Origin: a virus
Virus record (IMG/VR): IMGVR_UViG_3300040807_000614
Location: 1-21,534 of that record
Direction: 5' to 3' (one strand)
DNA length: 21,534 nt
Shown: in pieces, positions 1-7,827 of the stretch
Position numbering within the stretch: the first letter of the stretch is position 1
How the letters are laid out: every line of letters starts with the position of its first letter
Notes under the pieces: generated by a model
The model's input: the letters and a program-made list of their open reading frames with translations, nothing else
Database searches by the model: none
What the model was told of the DNA's origin: nothing
Made by a program: the position numbers and the translations under genes

Positions 1-239
1 AGATAACTATAAAGTCCTCCGTGCATCCAAATAGTTTCTGGTATGTTTCCTACATTTGGATTTCTACCAAACTTATGTATTGCACTATACCCATCAACGA
101 GTCCACCTGCGATAGGAATATTCGATGCAATTCCAAACGAATTGATAAGATTACCATCTTTATCCGATAGCATAAATGCTTCAAATAAAGTTTTATTATC
201 TTGTAAATAAGCTTGGTTGTTTTTATTCCAAATTGCCAT
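1..239 (-). CDS. Virion structural protein, N-terminal part (runs off the window)
   Basis: The frame is open from an ATG at 239 to the left edge, giving 79 residues of an incomplete protein that starts MAIWNKNNQAYLQ. It contains GYSAIHKFGRNPNVG followed by a PETIWMHGG segment. This KFGRNP...PE(D/T)IW pattern is one I recognise from putative structural proteins of marine tailed phages. The start overlaps the stop of the upstream gene as TAATG, matching the coupling style of this operon. It lies last in the late-promoter operon that begins at 4012, which supports a virion role. The exact part (tail, fibre or neck) cannot be told from this fragment. Confidence 0.6.
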   Translation of the reverse strand, partial: MAIWNKNNQAYLQDNKTLFEAFMLSDKDGNLINSFGIASNIPIAGGLVDGYSAIHKFGRNPNVGNIPETIWMHGGLYSY

Positions 240-484
240 TATGGTGTTCCTTGAGTAAATCTATAGTCGTAAAAGTCTTTATTAATTTCACCATTTACCA
301 GAGTTTTTCCTGGCTTCCTGCATTTAATATAAGTTTGAGTTGTGTGACCACCTGAGTTAGGTACTGTAAATGTTCTGACACCCGCGGAGACCGTTCCTGG
401 AGAGTCAACATAGGTATCAGCAGCGGTTGCTGTATTTTCATATTCCCATGTTCCATTACTTCCTGGTACTGTTACGAATGCCAT
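239..484 (-). CDS. Small putative virion protein (81 aa)
   Basis: An 81-residue protein starting MAFVTVPGSNGTWEYEN and rich in Gly, Thr, Ser and Tyr, with no membrane segment and no motif I recognise. I chose the ATG at 484 because it forms a TAATG overlap with the upstream stop and has an AAAGGG ribosome site 11 bases upstream; an in-frame GTG at 496 abuts that ribosome site and is less likely. Its stop overlaps the start of the next structural gene. Composition and position in a late operon suggest a small virion component, for example a capsid decoration or neck/tail accessory protein, but this is context only. Confidence 0.65.
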   Translation of the reverse strand: MAFVTVPGSNGTWEYENTATAADTYVDSPGTVSAGVRTFTVPNSGGHTTQTYIKCRKPGKTLVNGEINKDFYDYRFTQGTP

Positions 485-1716
485 TATTTTTGCCACCCTT
501 TAATATATTCAGGACTGAAGTTTGCTTTACTAAATTCAAGTCGGTCAACAATCTTTAATGCATTTGTTCCGTATTGGTCAATCGCAACAAATCCTTCTTG
601 ACCTGTCACCTCAAATCCTTTATTTGTTTTAAGCAGAGTACGAATACCTTGAACTTTATTTAATTTATTTATAATCACACCTTTAATATCAACAAGTTTA
701 TCATATAGTGTAAATATCTCTTCAATCTTTCTCAGATTTGATTTTGAAAAGATTGCTAAAGTTGCTGCCGCTTTATCCATTTGTGTTTTCTTACCAGCAG
801 GTGTCTTTCTTGCGTCAGCTTGTTTTCTATAGTAATCTTGTATGTATTTCTGAAGTCCTGCTACGAAAGGTTTAATTGCACCTACACGTTGTCCTTCTCT
901 TACTTTTGAATTAATGTATGTATTTACTTTTTGATTTAAATCTTCGTTATTACTAAACTCGTTTAAAATTTTTGCGTCTATCTTTCTGAATAATCTACCT
1001 GCTTCAGATAGCATATCCGTAATATCTTTGTTCTCTTCTTTTGTAAATGTTGCTGAACCTGATATATCTTTAAATGTTGCGTCTACGTGCCATACTGTTT
1101 TAACTTCTTTGAGTTTTGATGAGATCGCCTGACCAAAACTTGCAGACATTGAGTCAAGAGTTGGTCCTCCGTATGTTGTATGCCAGACCACACCGATTTC
1201 TGATTCTGATATTTTTTTACCGAGGTCTGATGATTTAGGTACCGCGTAAACAATGGTATTAGGATGGAAAGTAACATGCGGTTCTCCATCAATATTTTCT
1301 GTTTTAAGATCGCTTTTTGAATATAAGAAATCACCTTGTACTACTCCTTCAATTCCTATCTTGGCAAGTTCACTTAATGCAATTTTAAATTTAGCATTGA
1401 GGTCACCTGATAGGTCATTATCTATTTCTGCGTTTGTTTTATATAGTTTTGGAGTTTTATTAAATACTCCTTTCTTTGCGACAAAGAATTTTCCATCACT
1501 TGGGTCTTTACCAGCAAAGATCGCAGGAGCACCGTCCCACTTTGTTGTTAAACTAACAGGAGCTGCAGTGTTTCCTGAAAGCATATCGCGAATATTGCGA
1601 ATATAGTTAATTACGTTTCTTGTTCCTGTCACACCACCATCAATAACGGCATCCTCAAGATGAGTCATATGTAGATTCTGCGCAGCTTCCGCTATGTATT
1701 GATTATACGACTTCAT
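484..1716 (-). CDS. KWDG-motif protein with capsid-targeting-like N-terminus (410 aa)
   Basis: The N-terminus MKSYNQYIAEA closely matches the T4 internal-protein capsid-targeting sequence (MKTYQEFIAEA, from memory). IAE-A at residues 8-11 fits the gp21 prohead-protease consensus (L/I)xE-(A/G). Residues 59-62 are KWDG, the shape of the KxDG lysine motif I of covalent nucleotidyltransferases (RNA/DNA ligases, capping enzymes), within LTTKWDGAPAIFAG. QGDFLYS (127-133) could be motif III, and IGVVWHTTYGG (174-184) may be the motif IV region. Similar proteins occur as conserved hypotheticals in marine T4-like phages. The start overlaps the upstream stop by 4 bases (1713-1716). Inference: packaged in the head, processed, and possibly injected; ligase-like activity is unproven. 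Confidence 0.8.
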   Translation of the reverse strand: MKSYNQYIAEAAQNLHMTHLEDAVIDGGVTGTRNVINYIRNIRDMLSGNTAAPVSLTTKWDGAPAIFAGKDPSDGKFFVAKKGVFNKTPKLYKTNAEIDNDLSGDLNAKFKIALSELAKIGIEGVVQGDFLYSKSDLKTENIDGEPHVTFHPNTIVYAVPKSSDLGKKISESEIGVVWHTTYGGPTLDSMSASFGQAISSKLKEVKTVWHVDATFKDISGSATFTKEENKDITDMLSEAGRLFRKIDAKILNEFSNNEDLNQKVNTYINSKVREGQRVGAIKPFVAGLQKYIQDYYRKQADARKTPAGKKTQMDKAAATLAIFSKSNLRKIEEIFTLYDKLVDIKGVIINKLNKVQGIRTLLKTNKGFEVTGQEGFVAIDQYGTNALKIVDRLEFSKANFSPEYIKGWQK

Positions 1717-2573
1717 TTACGATCCTTTAACCTTGAATAACCTTTATGTCTAAAATCTTTTTCAACTCTTTTATGAACCATAGCAGCAACATCATCTAAA
1801 TCTTTAAGATTACTTCCTCTCTTTAAATCTTTTTCCAATTTCTTTTTTAAATCGGAAAGCAATGAATCTAAGACAGCAGAGTCAGGAGCAGCTAATGTTG
1901 ACTCAACCATTGAAGGTTTAAAAGAATTAATCCATTTAACTGCCTTTGGATTTGTTACTGGTTTATCAGCAAATGCCTTACCCCATTTATAACCTTGCTG
2001 CGCTACGTTTGTCAATTGTGTTCCATCAGAGTTATCAAGGATTAACATATTGTTTTTAAAGAATCCTTGGAATCGACCGATGTTCTTTTGAACTGCTTTC
2101 CATAATGTGACAACAGTTGTAGTTGGCAATGATCTTTGTCTCTCGTCATTGCGCTTAATTGCTGTATCTAAATCTGTGTTTACAAAAATCATTGCTACAT
2201 CATAACCTAATGCTTTTAAATTCATTGCTTGATTTCTGATTTTCTCTTCGTCTTTACCAGTTCCGTCAATGACTAAACCTAATCGACCTTCAATATATCT
2301 TTCAAATTGAATACCAGTTAATCGTTTTGCTTTATCTCTTATTGCTTGTCCTTGAGCAGAAAAGATTGTTTCAGGGTCCATTGTCAATCCTGCTTTCTCC
2401 ATTGCTCTTTCAAATGCAATGTCAGAATTTACAATTTTAAATCCATGAGTAGCCAATGATGTTTGACCAACCATAAAAGATTTACCTGAACCTGGTCCAC
2501 CTGCTAAAAAGATTGCTTTAAAGATCGCAGGATCATTTGGTCCTTCGTTTACAAAATCTTTATACTGCTTCAT
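1713..2573 (-). CDS. P-loop kinase-like protein (zeta-toxin/AAA_33 type) with capsid-targeting-like N-terminus (286 aa)
   Basis: A Walker A motif GGPGSGKS sits at residues 25-32 in FLAGGPGSGKSF, followed by a Walker B-like LVIDGTGKD (100-108) and an Arg-rich lid-like KRNDERQRSLP (140-150). This resembles zeta-toxin-like kinases and the polynucleotide-kinase-like AAA_33 group, so the likely reaction is ATP-dependent phosphorylation of an unknown nucleotide, RNA or sugar-nucleotide substrate. The N-terminus MKQYKDFVNEG again resembles the T4 capsid-targeting peptide, and VNE-G (8-11) is close to the head-protease consensus, with Val in the L/I position. The C-terminus is a Lys-rich helical region. 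It overlaps both neighbours by 4 bases, so the three genes are translationally coupled. Confidence 0.8.
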   Translation of the reverse strand: MKQYKDFVNEGPNDPAIFKAIFLAGGPGSGKSFMVGQTSLATHGFKIVNSDIAFERAMEKAGLTMDPETIFSAQGQAIRDKAKRLTGIQFERYIEGRLGLVIDGTGKDEEKIRNQAMNLKALGYDVAMIFVNTDLDTAIKRNDERQRSLPTTTVVTLWKAVQKNIGRFQGFFKNNMLILDNSDGTQLTNVAQQGYKWGKAFADKPVTNPKAVKWINSFKPSMVESTLAAPDSAVLDSLLSDLKKKLEKDLKRGSNLKDLDDVAAMVHKRVEKDFRHKGYSRLKDRK

Positions 2574-4012
2574 AGTGTTACCTCACCAGGAATGTTAGAA
2601 GCAAACGCAATATCTAATCCTAGGAACTTCATTAAACTACTAAACATCTTTTTACCTAGAGAAGCAATCTTTTTCAATATACCAGACACTTTCTTTATAA
2701 CAGCTTTAATTGCATTGTTTACTTTGTCAATTAATACTTTACCTATTGACTTTGCCTTGCTTGCGGCTCTTTTTAACATATCTAAAGGTCCTTCTGCAAG
2801 AAAGTCTTCAGTTAATAATCCATCAACCTGAGACAGTTCTTCCATTACTAAACCATGAAATGTTTGAACCTCTTCTTTAATTGAAAGACGGAATGCAGAG
2901 TAAGCAGGACTTGCTCCACCACCTTTCTTAAATGCTACATAAGGTTTAACTGACTGAGAATATTTTACAATAATAGGATCGTGAATTGTATTGATTGGTT
3001 CTAATACAACTGTACCTGAAGGGTCAAACTTACCTAATAAATTAGCTGCAGCTTTAGAATTAGGAGAACCAAATTTTTGATTACCTGTACTTGCTTCTAA
3101 TACAACATATTTAGAAAACATTGTATTTGCTTCGGTGTTTGAATTGATATAACTTTCCAACATAGCAGATAATTCTTTATTACCTTTATCTTTTTTCTCA
3201 AAGTCAATAACTGCATCGTTCTTTTCACCGGCCTTTGAAGATTTGCTCAATGCCGTAACTGATTCTTTTGAAATTAGAACAGTCATATTCTCTTCCATTG
3301 TGGAAACCAAATCTTGAGCAAACTTTTTCTCATTACCCATTTCAGCAAGGGCAGCTTTAACAATTGCGATTGCTTCTTTCTTTTCGGCTGAAGCTAATTG
3401 AGAACCACCTGCTTTCTTTAATGAAATCTTTTCGTTGAAGTCAGAAGATGCAATATCCGTCTTTGGAGTTTTATTCCTTGCGCCAGATTCTTTCCATATA
3501 GGACCAAGACTTACTGAACCAATACCACGACCAGTTTGAACTAACTGTTTGGCAGATAAACCTTTCTTAAAGTTTTCGGCAATTGTAAATGATTGTTCTG
3601 AGTACTTATCCCAATATTTCATTGCGACTTCTTCTGTCGCAGGATCTGTACTTACACCATTTAATTTATTATAAGCAAATACAATAAGGTCTTCCCACTC
3701 TGCACCAGAAGGAATACCTCCTCCTTCTTTATAATGAGTGAAGGCAGATGACTTATAGCCTTGTCCGCCTTTTAATCGAATAACCTTTCCATCAGGTCCT
3801 TTAATAAATTTCTCAATTTCACCAGTTTCTTTACCTACTGAAACTTCGACTTTACCGCCTGATACTATTTCAAATACATCACCCTTAGTATAACCAAGTT
3901 TGCCTAGTTCAGCAAAGTCGGTACCTTTCCATACAACCTTATGACCAATTACATAGTCGGGTTTCATTAGAGAAGCTTCATTGATAGAAGCAAATGTTTT
4001 AAATCTGCGCAT
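2570..4012 (-). CDS. Head-associated protein with nuclease-like core and cationic C-terminus (480 aa)
   Basis: First gene behind the late promoter at 4047-4054; a CAGG ribosome site precedes the ATG at 4012. The N-terminus MRRFKTFASINEA carries INE-A (10-13), a prohead-protease-type site. EWEDLIVFAYN (105-115), TPKTDI (182-187) and KISLKKAGGSQL (195-206) have the order and spacing of some PD-(D/E)xK nucleases of the T-D-I...SLK type (candidate Asp186 and Lys199), so a DNA-binding or nuclease role is possible. FLAE-G (404-408) is a second candidate cleavage site, after which residues 411-468 form Lys-rich amphipathic helices. Similar proteins are conserved hypotheticals in marine T4-like phages. 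Function is not established. Confidence 0.75.
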   Translation of the reverse strand: MRRFKTFASINEASLMKPDYVIGHKVVWKGTDFAELGKLGYTKGDVFEIVSGGKVEVSVGKETGEIEKFIKGPDGKVIRLKGGQGYKSSAFTHYKEGGGIPSGAEWEDLIVFAYNKLNGVSTDPATEEVAMKYWDKYSEQSFTIAENFKKGLSAKQLVQTGRGIGSVSLGPIWKESGARNKTPKTDIASSDFNEKISLKKAGGSQLASAEKKEAIAIVKAALAEMGNEKKFAQDLVSTMEENMTVLISKESVTALSKSSKAGEKNDAVIDFEKKDKGNKELSAMLESYINSNTEANTMFSKYVVLEASTGNQKFGSPNSKAAANLLGKFDPSGTVVLEPINTIHDPIIVKYSQSVKPYVAFKKGGGASPAYSAFRLSIKEEVQTFHGLVMEELSQVDGLLTEDFLAEGPLDMLKRAASKAKSIGKVLIDKVNNAIKAVIKKVSGILKKIASLGKKMFSSLMKFLGLDIAFASNIPGEVTL

Positions 4013-4046
4013 AAATAACCTGTGTTAAATCTAGTGTACTTTAGTT

Positions 4047-4054
4047 TATTTATA
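4047..4054 (-). promoter_or_regulatory. T4-type late promoter for the capsid-targeted gene operon
   Basis: The minus strand reads TATAAATA, the exact T4 late -10 box recognised by the gp55 sigma factor with gp33 and the gp45 clamp. It lies between the end of gp41 (4064) and the start of the 480-aa gene (4012), leaving a leader of about 30 bases. The position separates early replication genes from virion genes, as expected. Confidence 0.75.
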
Positions 4055-4063
4055 CAGATAAGT

Positions 4064-5506
4064 CTATCTAAGTTCTACATCTCCAAAGACATTTTTACCA
4101 GGTTTACGTTTATTTAGCCTAAGGCCAATATCGGTCTTGTCAAATACAGGACCATCATCATAATTCTGTTTCTTTCCCGGCGATTGACCACCTCCAGGAC
4201 CGTCAAGATTTATATTGCTCTGAGCCGATTCTTCCAACTCATAAATCTTCATCTTTGCTCTTTCGATACCAACTAGGAATCTTCGATAATAACTGATGTC
4301 TCCCCAACGATTCTTCAACTGTTTAATCATCAGTTGATTCATTTCGTCAAGGTATTCAGAACTAACAAGACCAAAGATTGCATCTGCCGTATGAGTAATA
4401 CCCATAGATTCAGAAGTATTTGTTAAGTCAACATCAGAGTTACCATAAGCGTCTCTGTTATATTGAGAAGATGTAACGATTGCACAATTGTATTCCATTG
4501 CCAATCCACGAACTTCTTCTGCGATTGATTTAACTAAAGTATAACTGTTTGCCGCTGCTGCACCTTTAACTCGAGAGGAAGAACAAATATTCAGGTAATC
4601 TAAAAAGATAACATCAGGACTGAAGTTCTTTTTAAGTTTGAGTTCATTCAGCAAATGTCTGAAATGACCACTATGTGCAGAGCCTGTTGGAAATTCTTTA
4701 ATAACCAACTTACCTGTTGTCTTTGTTTTGTAACGAGCCATTCTTTTTTCAAATACATCACGAGGTACTTCAGCAACTTCGTCCAAAGTAATATCCATAA
4801 TGTTTGCGTCAATGCGACGGCCGATTTCTTCAGCAGCCATTTCCATTGTAATATACAGAACATTCTTTCCATACATCAAATGATTTGCTGCCATGTGACA
4901 TTTAAGTAAAGACTTACCACCACCTGTTGTTGCCAACAAGACAGTCATAGATTTACGAGGTATGCCACCTTTTGTAATTTTGTTAAGGATGTCAATATCA
5001 AATGGAATCCTTTCTTCTTTGCGATGATAATGTTCATAACGATCGTCAACATCTTCAAGGAAATCATGACCTACTGATTGGTCAAAACTGATACCTAAAC
5101 TATCAGATAGCAACCTTGGTATTTCACCTTTTCCTTGGTCAGTATTTTGTCCGTCAAGAATAAGGATTGACTTTCGGATACTATTATATAAATCTTTATC
5201 TTGACAAAACTTTTCCGTTTCATCAATTAAAAATTCTATATTGGTATCTTTATCAATAGTCATTTCACTAACTAATTGATGAACACCTTGATATGTATCT
5301 TCAGTCAGATCCTTTCTTTTATCAACAGCAATCTTTAAAGCTTCAAGAGAAGGCGGCTCCTTGTACTTTTCTAGGTACTCGGAAGCCGTCTCAAATACTT
5401 TACGAAGAACGGTATCATCAAAGTAATCTTCTTTAAGATAAGGATATACCTTTCGGCAATAGTCCTCATTCAGAATCAGATTCGATAGTATCGTCTTCTC
5501 GAGCAT
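4064..5506 (-). CDS. 41: Replicative DNA helicase gp41 (DnaB-like)
   Basis: DnaB-family hexameric 5'-3' helicase that unwinds DNA at the phage fork and partners the primase. The N-terminal helical domain (about residues 1-110) contains YPYLKEDYF. The RecA-like domain has Walker A ATTGGGKS (about 192-199) and Walker B VIFLDYLNIC (about 300). Its length of 480 aa is close to T4 gp41. I chose the ATG at 5506 because GGAGGG lies about 5 bases upstream; in-frame ATGs at 5509 and 5521 are possible, but the last would place the ribosome site inside the gene. It overlaps the end of uvsX by about 41 bases and is co-transcribed with it. Its loader gp59 lies upstream in the same block. Confidence 0.95.
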   Translation of the reverse strand: MLEKTILSNLILNEDYCRKVYPYLKEDYFDDTVLRKVFETASEYLEKYKEPPSLEALKIAVDKRKDLTEDTYQGVHQLVSEMTIDKDTNIEFLIDETEKFCQDKDLYNSIRKSILILDGQNTDQGKGEIPRLLSDSLGISFDQSVGHDFLEDVDDRYEHYHRKEERIPFDIDILNKITKGGIPRKSMTVLLATTGGGKSLLKCHMAANHLMYGKNVLYITMEMAAEEIGRRIDANIMDITLDEVAEVPRDVFEKRMARYKTKTTGKLVIKEFPTGSAHSGHFRHLLNELKLKKNFSPDVIFLDYLNICSSSRVKGAAAANSYTLVKSIAEEVRGLAMEYNCAIVTSSQYNRDAYGNSDVDLTNTSESMGITHTADAIFGLVSSEYLDEMNQLMIKQLKNRWGDISYYRRFLVGIERAKMKIYELEESAQSNINLDGPGGGQSPGKKQNYDDGPVFDKTDIGLRLNKRKPGKNVFGDVELR

Positions 5507-6530
5507 CATTTCCCTCCACATTAGTCAGCTTGTACTTTCTTTCAACAAATTTATTAAATGAATCGTTTTGGATTAGGTCTTGGAAGAAACTATCATCTTC
5601 TTCAATATCCTTTCCTCTACGTTTCGGTTCAATAATTTCACCAGTTTCAAGGTCAGTCAAATTATACCATCCTTGTGTTGCCTTTGTAATATGACCGGAT
5701 TCAATCGCAAGATCCATTAAGGAACTCCACTTTTGAATACCTGAATCATATAATACTTTAAACGGCAGCTTTGCTTTTTCTTTTACGTATCTTGACTTTT
5801 CAATATTGATAGTAAATTTCCAACCTGCTAGGTCAGTACCATCTTTCTCTTGGGCCTTAGATATAATAAAGATTTGATTCGCAGAATAGTAAATACCTGT
5901 ACCACCTGAAATAATGTTCTTAGGAAATAACCCAATCTCTTTATATGTATGGTTAACTGCGATACAAGGAATATCCTTTGTAGTCAGTTTAGGTGTAATG
6001 ATTCTGAACAATGACTTGAGTGCTTTTGCTCTCGACATATCCGCTACTGATTTTTCATTCATAGCATCCTCAACTTCTTTCTTCGAAGCAAGGTTACCGA
6101 TTGAGTCAATCATTAGGAATACATTGTCACCTTTCGATACTTCGTCCAATCTTTTTGTAATATCAAACTTTAGTTGTTCAACATCTTCAATTGGAATGTG
6201 AAGTACTCTTGTTGTATCAATATCAAAAGATTCTAAATACTCAGGTGTAATACCATATTCAGAATCGTATAACAAAGCAACACCTTTCGGGTACTTTTTC
6301 AAATAAGCCTTCATACAATATAAGCCGAGCAAAGTTTTGAAACTTTTTGATTCTCCTGCTACAACTGTAAGACCTGGGATAAGACCACCTTTCAACGAAC
6401 CACTAAATGCAATATTTACAATAGGTAGTTCTGTTTGAATAGGATCCTTATCTTTAAAGAAAGCAGAATCAGATAGAGCAGATGCCTGCTTTATTGACCC
6501 AGCTTTTAACATTTTATCGAGTAAACTCAT
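5466..6530 (-). CDS. uvsX: RecA-like recombinase UvsX
   Basis: Strand-exchange ATPase that forms filaments on ssDNA and drives recombination-dependent replication and repair in T4-like phages. Walker A is GESKSFKT at residues 59-66, with the distinctive UvsX form G-x-SKSFK, and Walker B is VFLMID at 137-142. Length is 354 aa, compared with about 390 in T4. The start is the ATG at 6530 with GGAG seven bases upstream; an in-frame GTG at 6542 is less likely because it would contain the ribosome site. The C-terminus is acidic (EGNDAREDD), as in ssDNA-metabolism partners of gp32. It follows the 94-aa gene by one base and overlaps gp41. Confidence 0.95.
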   Translation of the reverse strand: MSLLDKMLKAGSIKQASALSDSAFFKDKDPIQTELPIVNIAFSGSLKGGLIPGLTVVAGESKSFKTLLGLYCMKAYLKKYPKGVALLYDSEYGITPEYLESFDIDTTRVLHIPIEDVEQLKFDITKRLDEVSKGDNVFLMIDSIGNLASKKEVEDAMNEKSVADMSRAKALKSLFRIITPKLTTKDIPCIAVNHTYKEIGLFPKNIISGGTGIYYSANQIFIISKAQEKDGTDLAGWKFTINIEKSRYVKEKAKLPFKVLYDSGIQKWSSLMDLAIESGHITKATQGWYNLTDLETGEIIEPKRRGKDIEEDDSFFQDLIQNDSFNKFVERKYKLTNVEGNDAREDDTIESDSE

Positions 6531-6531
6531 T

Positions 6532-6816
6532 TTATTCTCCACTTAAAATTTGATGTAACTTATCGGCAAACGCATCAAGTTTCTCATATCGGTTTGGCCA
6601 ATATATGTAATCCTTTTCTGGGTTAGCTTTTAAGTTGTTCAATAACGGTACGACCGCATCATATAGTAATTGAGCCTTAGCAGCGTTCTGTTCAGCAGAA
6701 GCAGATGTTGTTTCAACCTGTTCCTTTGCTTGTTGAACTACTTCCAATTCATCGGCGTCAACAGCAGTAAAACCAAAATCAAAATCAAGTATAGTGGTTT
6801 CTTTTTCTATAGACAT
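6532..6816 (-). CDS. Conserved small protein between gp32 and uvsX (94 aa)
   Basis: A 94-residue acidic protein. The N-terminal DFDFGFTAVDADEL stretch is followed by a predicted helix (about 25-60) and then a conserved-looking ANPEKDYIYWPNRYEKLDAF segment near the C-terminus. I recognise this pattern as a conserved hypothetical of marine T4-like phages with no assigned function. AAGGAG sits six bases before the ATG. It is the first gene after the terminator behind gp32 and is coupled to uvsX, so a role in recombination or replication is plausible by context only. Confidence 0.8.
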   Translation of the reverse strand: MSIEKETTILDFDFGFTAVDADELEVVQQAKEQVETTSASAEQNAAKAQLLYDAVVPLLNNLKANPEKDYIYWPNRYEKLDAFADKLHQILSGE

Positions 6817-6827
6817 ATAATCTCCTT

Positions 6828-6855
6828 AAAAAAGGAGGGCACCGAAGTACCCTCC
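6828..6855 (-). terminator. Strong intrinsic terminator behind gp32
   Basis: On the minus strand GGAGGGTAC pairs with GTGCCCTCC (nine pairs, one T-G wobble) around a TTCG loop closed by C-G, the very stable UUCG tetraloop, and six T residues follow directly. The T run runs into the ribosome site of the next gene. The stem is at 6834-6842 and 6847-6855. It lies 9 bases after the gp32 stop and would reduce read-through into the 94-aa gene, uvsX and gp41. Confidence 0.9.
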
Positions 6856-6864
6856 GTGCTGTTA

Positions 6865-7791
6865 TTAACTACGTGCCAATTCCTTAAAGATACTAAGGTC
6901 ATCATCATCATCACTAGCGGTTGAGCCTACATTAGGTTCAGCCGTTGCCATTACTGGTTCAGCTGTATCGTTGGACATATCAGATAAATCCAATTCATCA
7001 GCAGTTTCAGTTACCGGTGCAGAAGCAGTCGGTTCATCATTTTGTAAATCAAGAACACGATAGAGTTTAGTTTTCAACTCGGAATATGACTTGAAGTTCT
7101 TTTCAGAAACAATTTCTTCGAGAGAATGTTGTTCTCCCCAAATTCTTTCCAACTCAGCATCGTCTTCAGACAATGGTGAAGCAGGGTCGAACTCAGACTT
7201 GTCATAGTTAGGATAACCTTCAAACTGTCTGATTTTGAGACGGAAGTTTGCTCCTTCCCATAGGTCAAACGGATTTACTGGATCCTCATCTTCAAAAGTT
7301 GGATTCATTAAATCATTCAACTTATCAAAGATTTTCTTACCGAATTGATAAAGGAATACTTTACCTTCGTTTTCAGGATTGCCTGAATCTTTAACGATAT
7401 AGACATTAGCAGTATACTTGAGCCTGCGCTTTTGCTTACGTGCTTGGTCTTTATCAGATTCAACTCCACTATTCCACAGTTTAGAATTAAACTCAGAAAC
7501 AGGATCATCCTGGTTCAATGTGGTTAGTGAATTTTCGATATACCATAAACCTGTAGGTCCTTGGAATCCATGATCCCACAACCTTACGAAAGGCATTTCT
7601 TCACCTTGAGGTGCAGGCAAGAAACGGATTACTGCGAATCCATTACCAGCTTTGTCTCTCGTTGGTTTCCAAAATTTTCCTGCGTTAGGGTCTTGGTATG
7701 ATTTTGAAGATATCTTTTCAAGTTGAGAGTTCAACTTATCCAAGGTCTTCGTGCGATTCTTCTTCAGAGAAGAGAAGTCTGTTAGTGCCAT
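6865..7791 (-). CDS. 32: Single-stranded DNA-binding protein gp32
   Basis: T4-type ssDNA-binding protein (308 aa) that coats replication intermediates and recruits gp59, UvsX and polymerase. The basic N-terminus (SSLKKNRTKTLDKLNSQL) corresponds to the cooperativity region, the OB-fold core includes FAVIRFLPAP (52-61) and a KQKRRLKY stretch, and the C-terminus ends in a five-Asp acidic tail before LSIFKELARS. The T4 zinc site uses His plus three Cys. Here the DHGF His (74) remains but the whole protein has no cysteine, so zinc binding of that type is absent. An AAGGAG ribosome site precedes the ATG. It is isolated from downstream genes by a terminator. Confidence 0.95.
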   Translation of the reverse strand: MALTDFSSLKKNRTKTLDKLNSQLEKISSKSYQDPNAGKFWKPTRDKAGNGFAVIRFLPAPQGEEMPFVRLWDHGFQGPTGLWYIENSLTTLNQDDPVSEFNSKLWNSGVESDKDQARKQKRRLKYTANVYIVKDSGNPENEGKVFLYQFGKKIFDKLNDLMNPTFEDEDPVNPFDLWEGANFRLKIRQFEGYPNYDKSEFDPASPLSEDDAELERIWGEQHSLEEIVSEKNFKSYSELKTKLYRVLDLQNDEPTASAPVTETADELDLSDMSNDTAEPVMATAEPNVGSTASDDDDDLSIFKELARS

Positions 7792-7802
7792 AATTTTTCT
7801 CC

Positions 7803-7822
7803 TTATATAGCGTTATATAGCG
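7803..7822 (-). repeat. Two tandem 10-base units directly upstream of the gp32 ribosome site
   Basis: TTATATAGCG occurs twice in direct succession on the plus strand (CGCTATATAA twice on the coding strand), ending next to the GGAG of gp32. T4 gp32 represses its own translation by binding cooperatively to an unstructured AT-rich leader behind a pseudoknot. A repeated, unstructured AU-rich leader here would suit such an operator, but that is inference. Confidence 0.6.
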
Positions 7823-7827
7823 TAGTA

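Noticed and set aside
666-673. TATAAATA on the minus strand inside the KWDG gene, as a late promoter for the two genes downstream
   Set aside because: It lies in an AT-rich coding stretch (IINKLNK codons), about 180 bases from the next start, and the downstream genes are already coupled to the operon. The eight-base box alone is not enough inside AT-rich coding DNA.
2001-2042. TTGACA with a 17-base spacer inside the P-loop kinase gene
   Set aside because: The -10 position reads TTATAA, not TATAAT, and it lies in the middle of a gene with no start downstream.
6531-6542. GTG start for UvsX four codons upstream
   Set aside because: The GGAG ribosome site for the ATG at 6530 would lie inside the gene; the ATG start matches the usual UvsX beginning.
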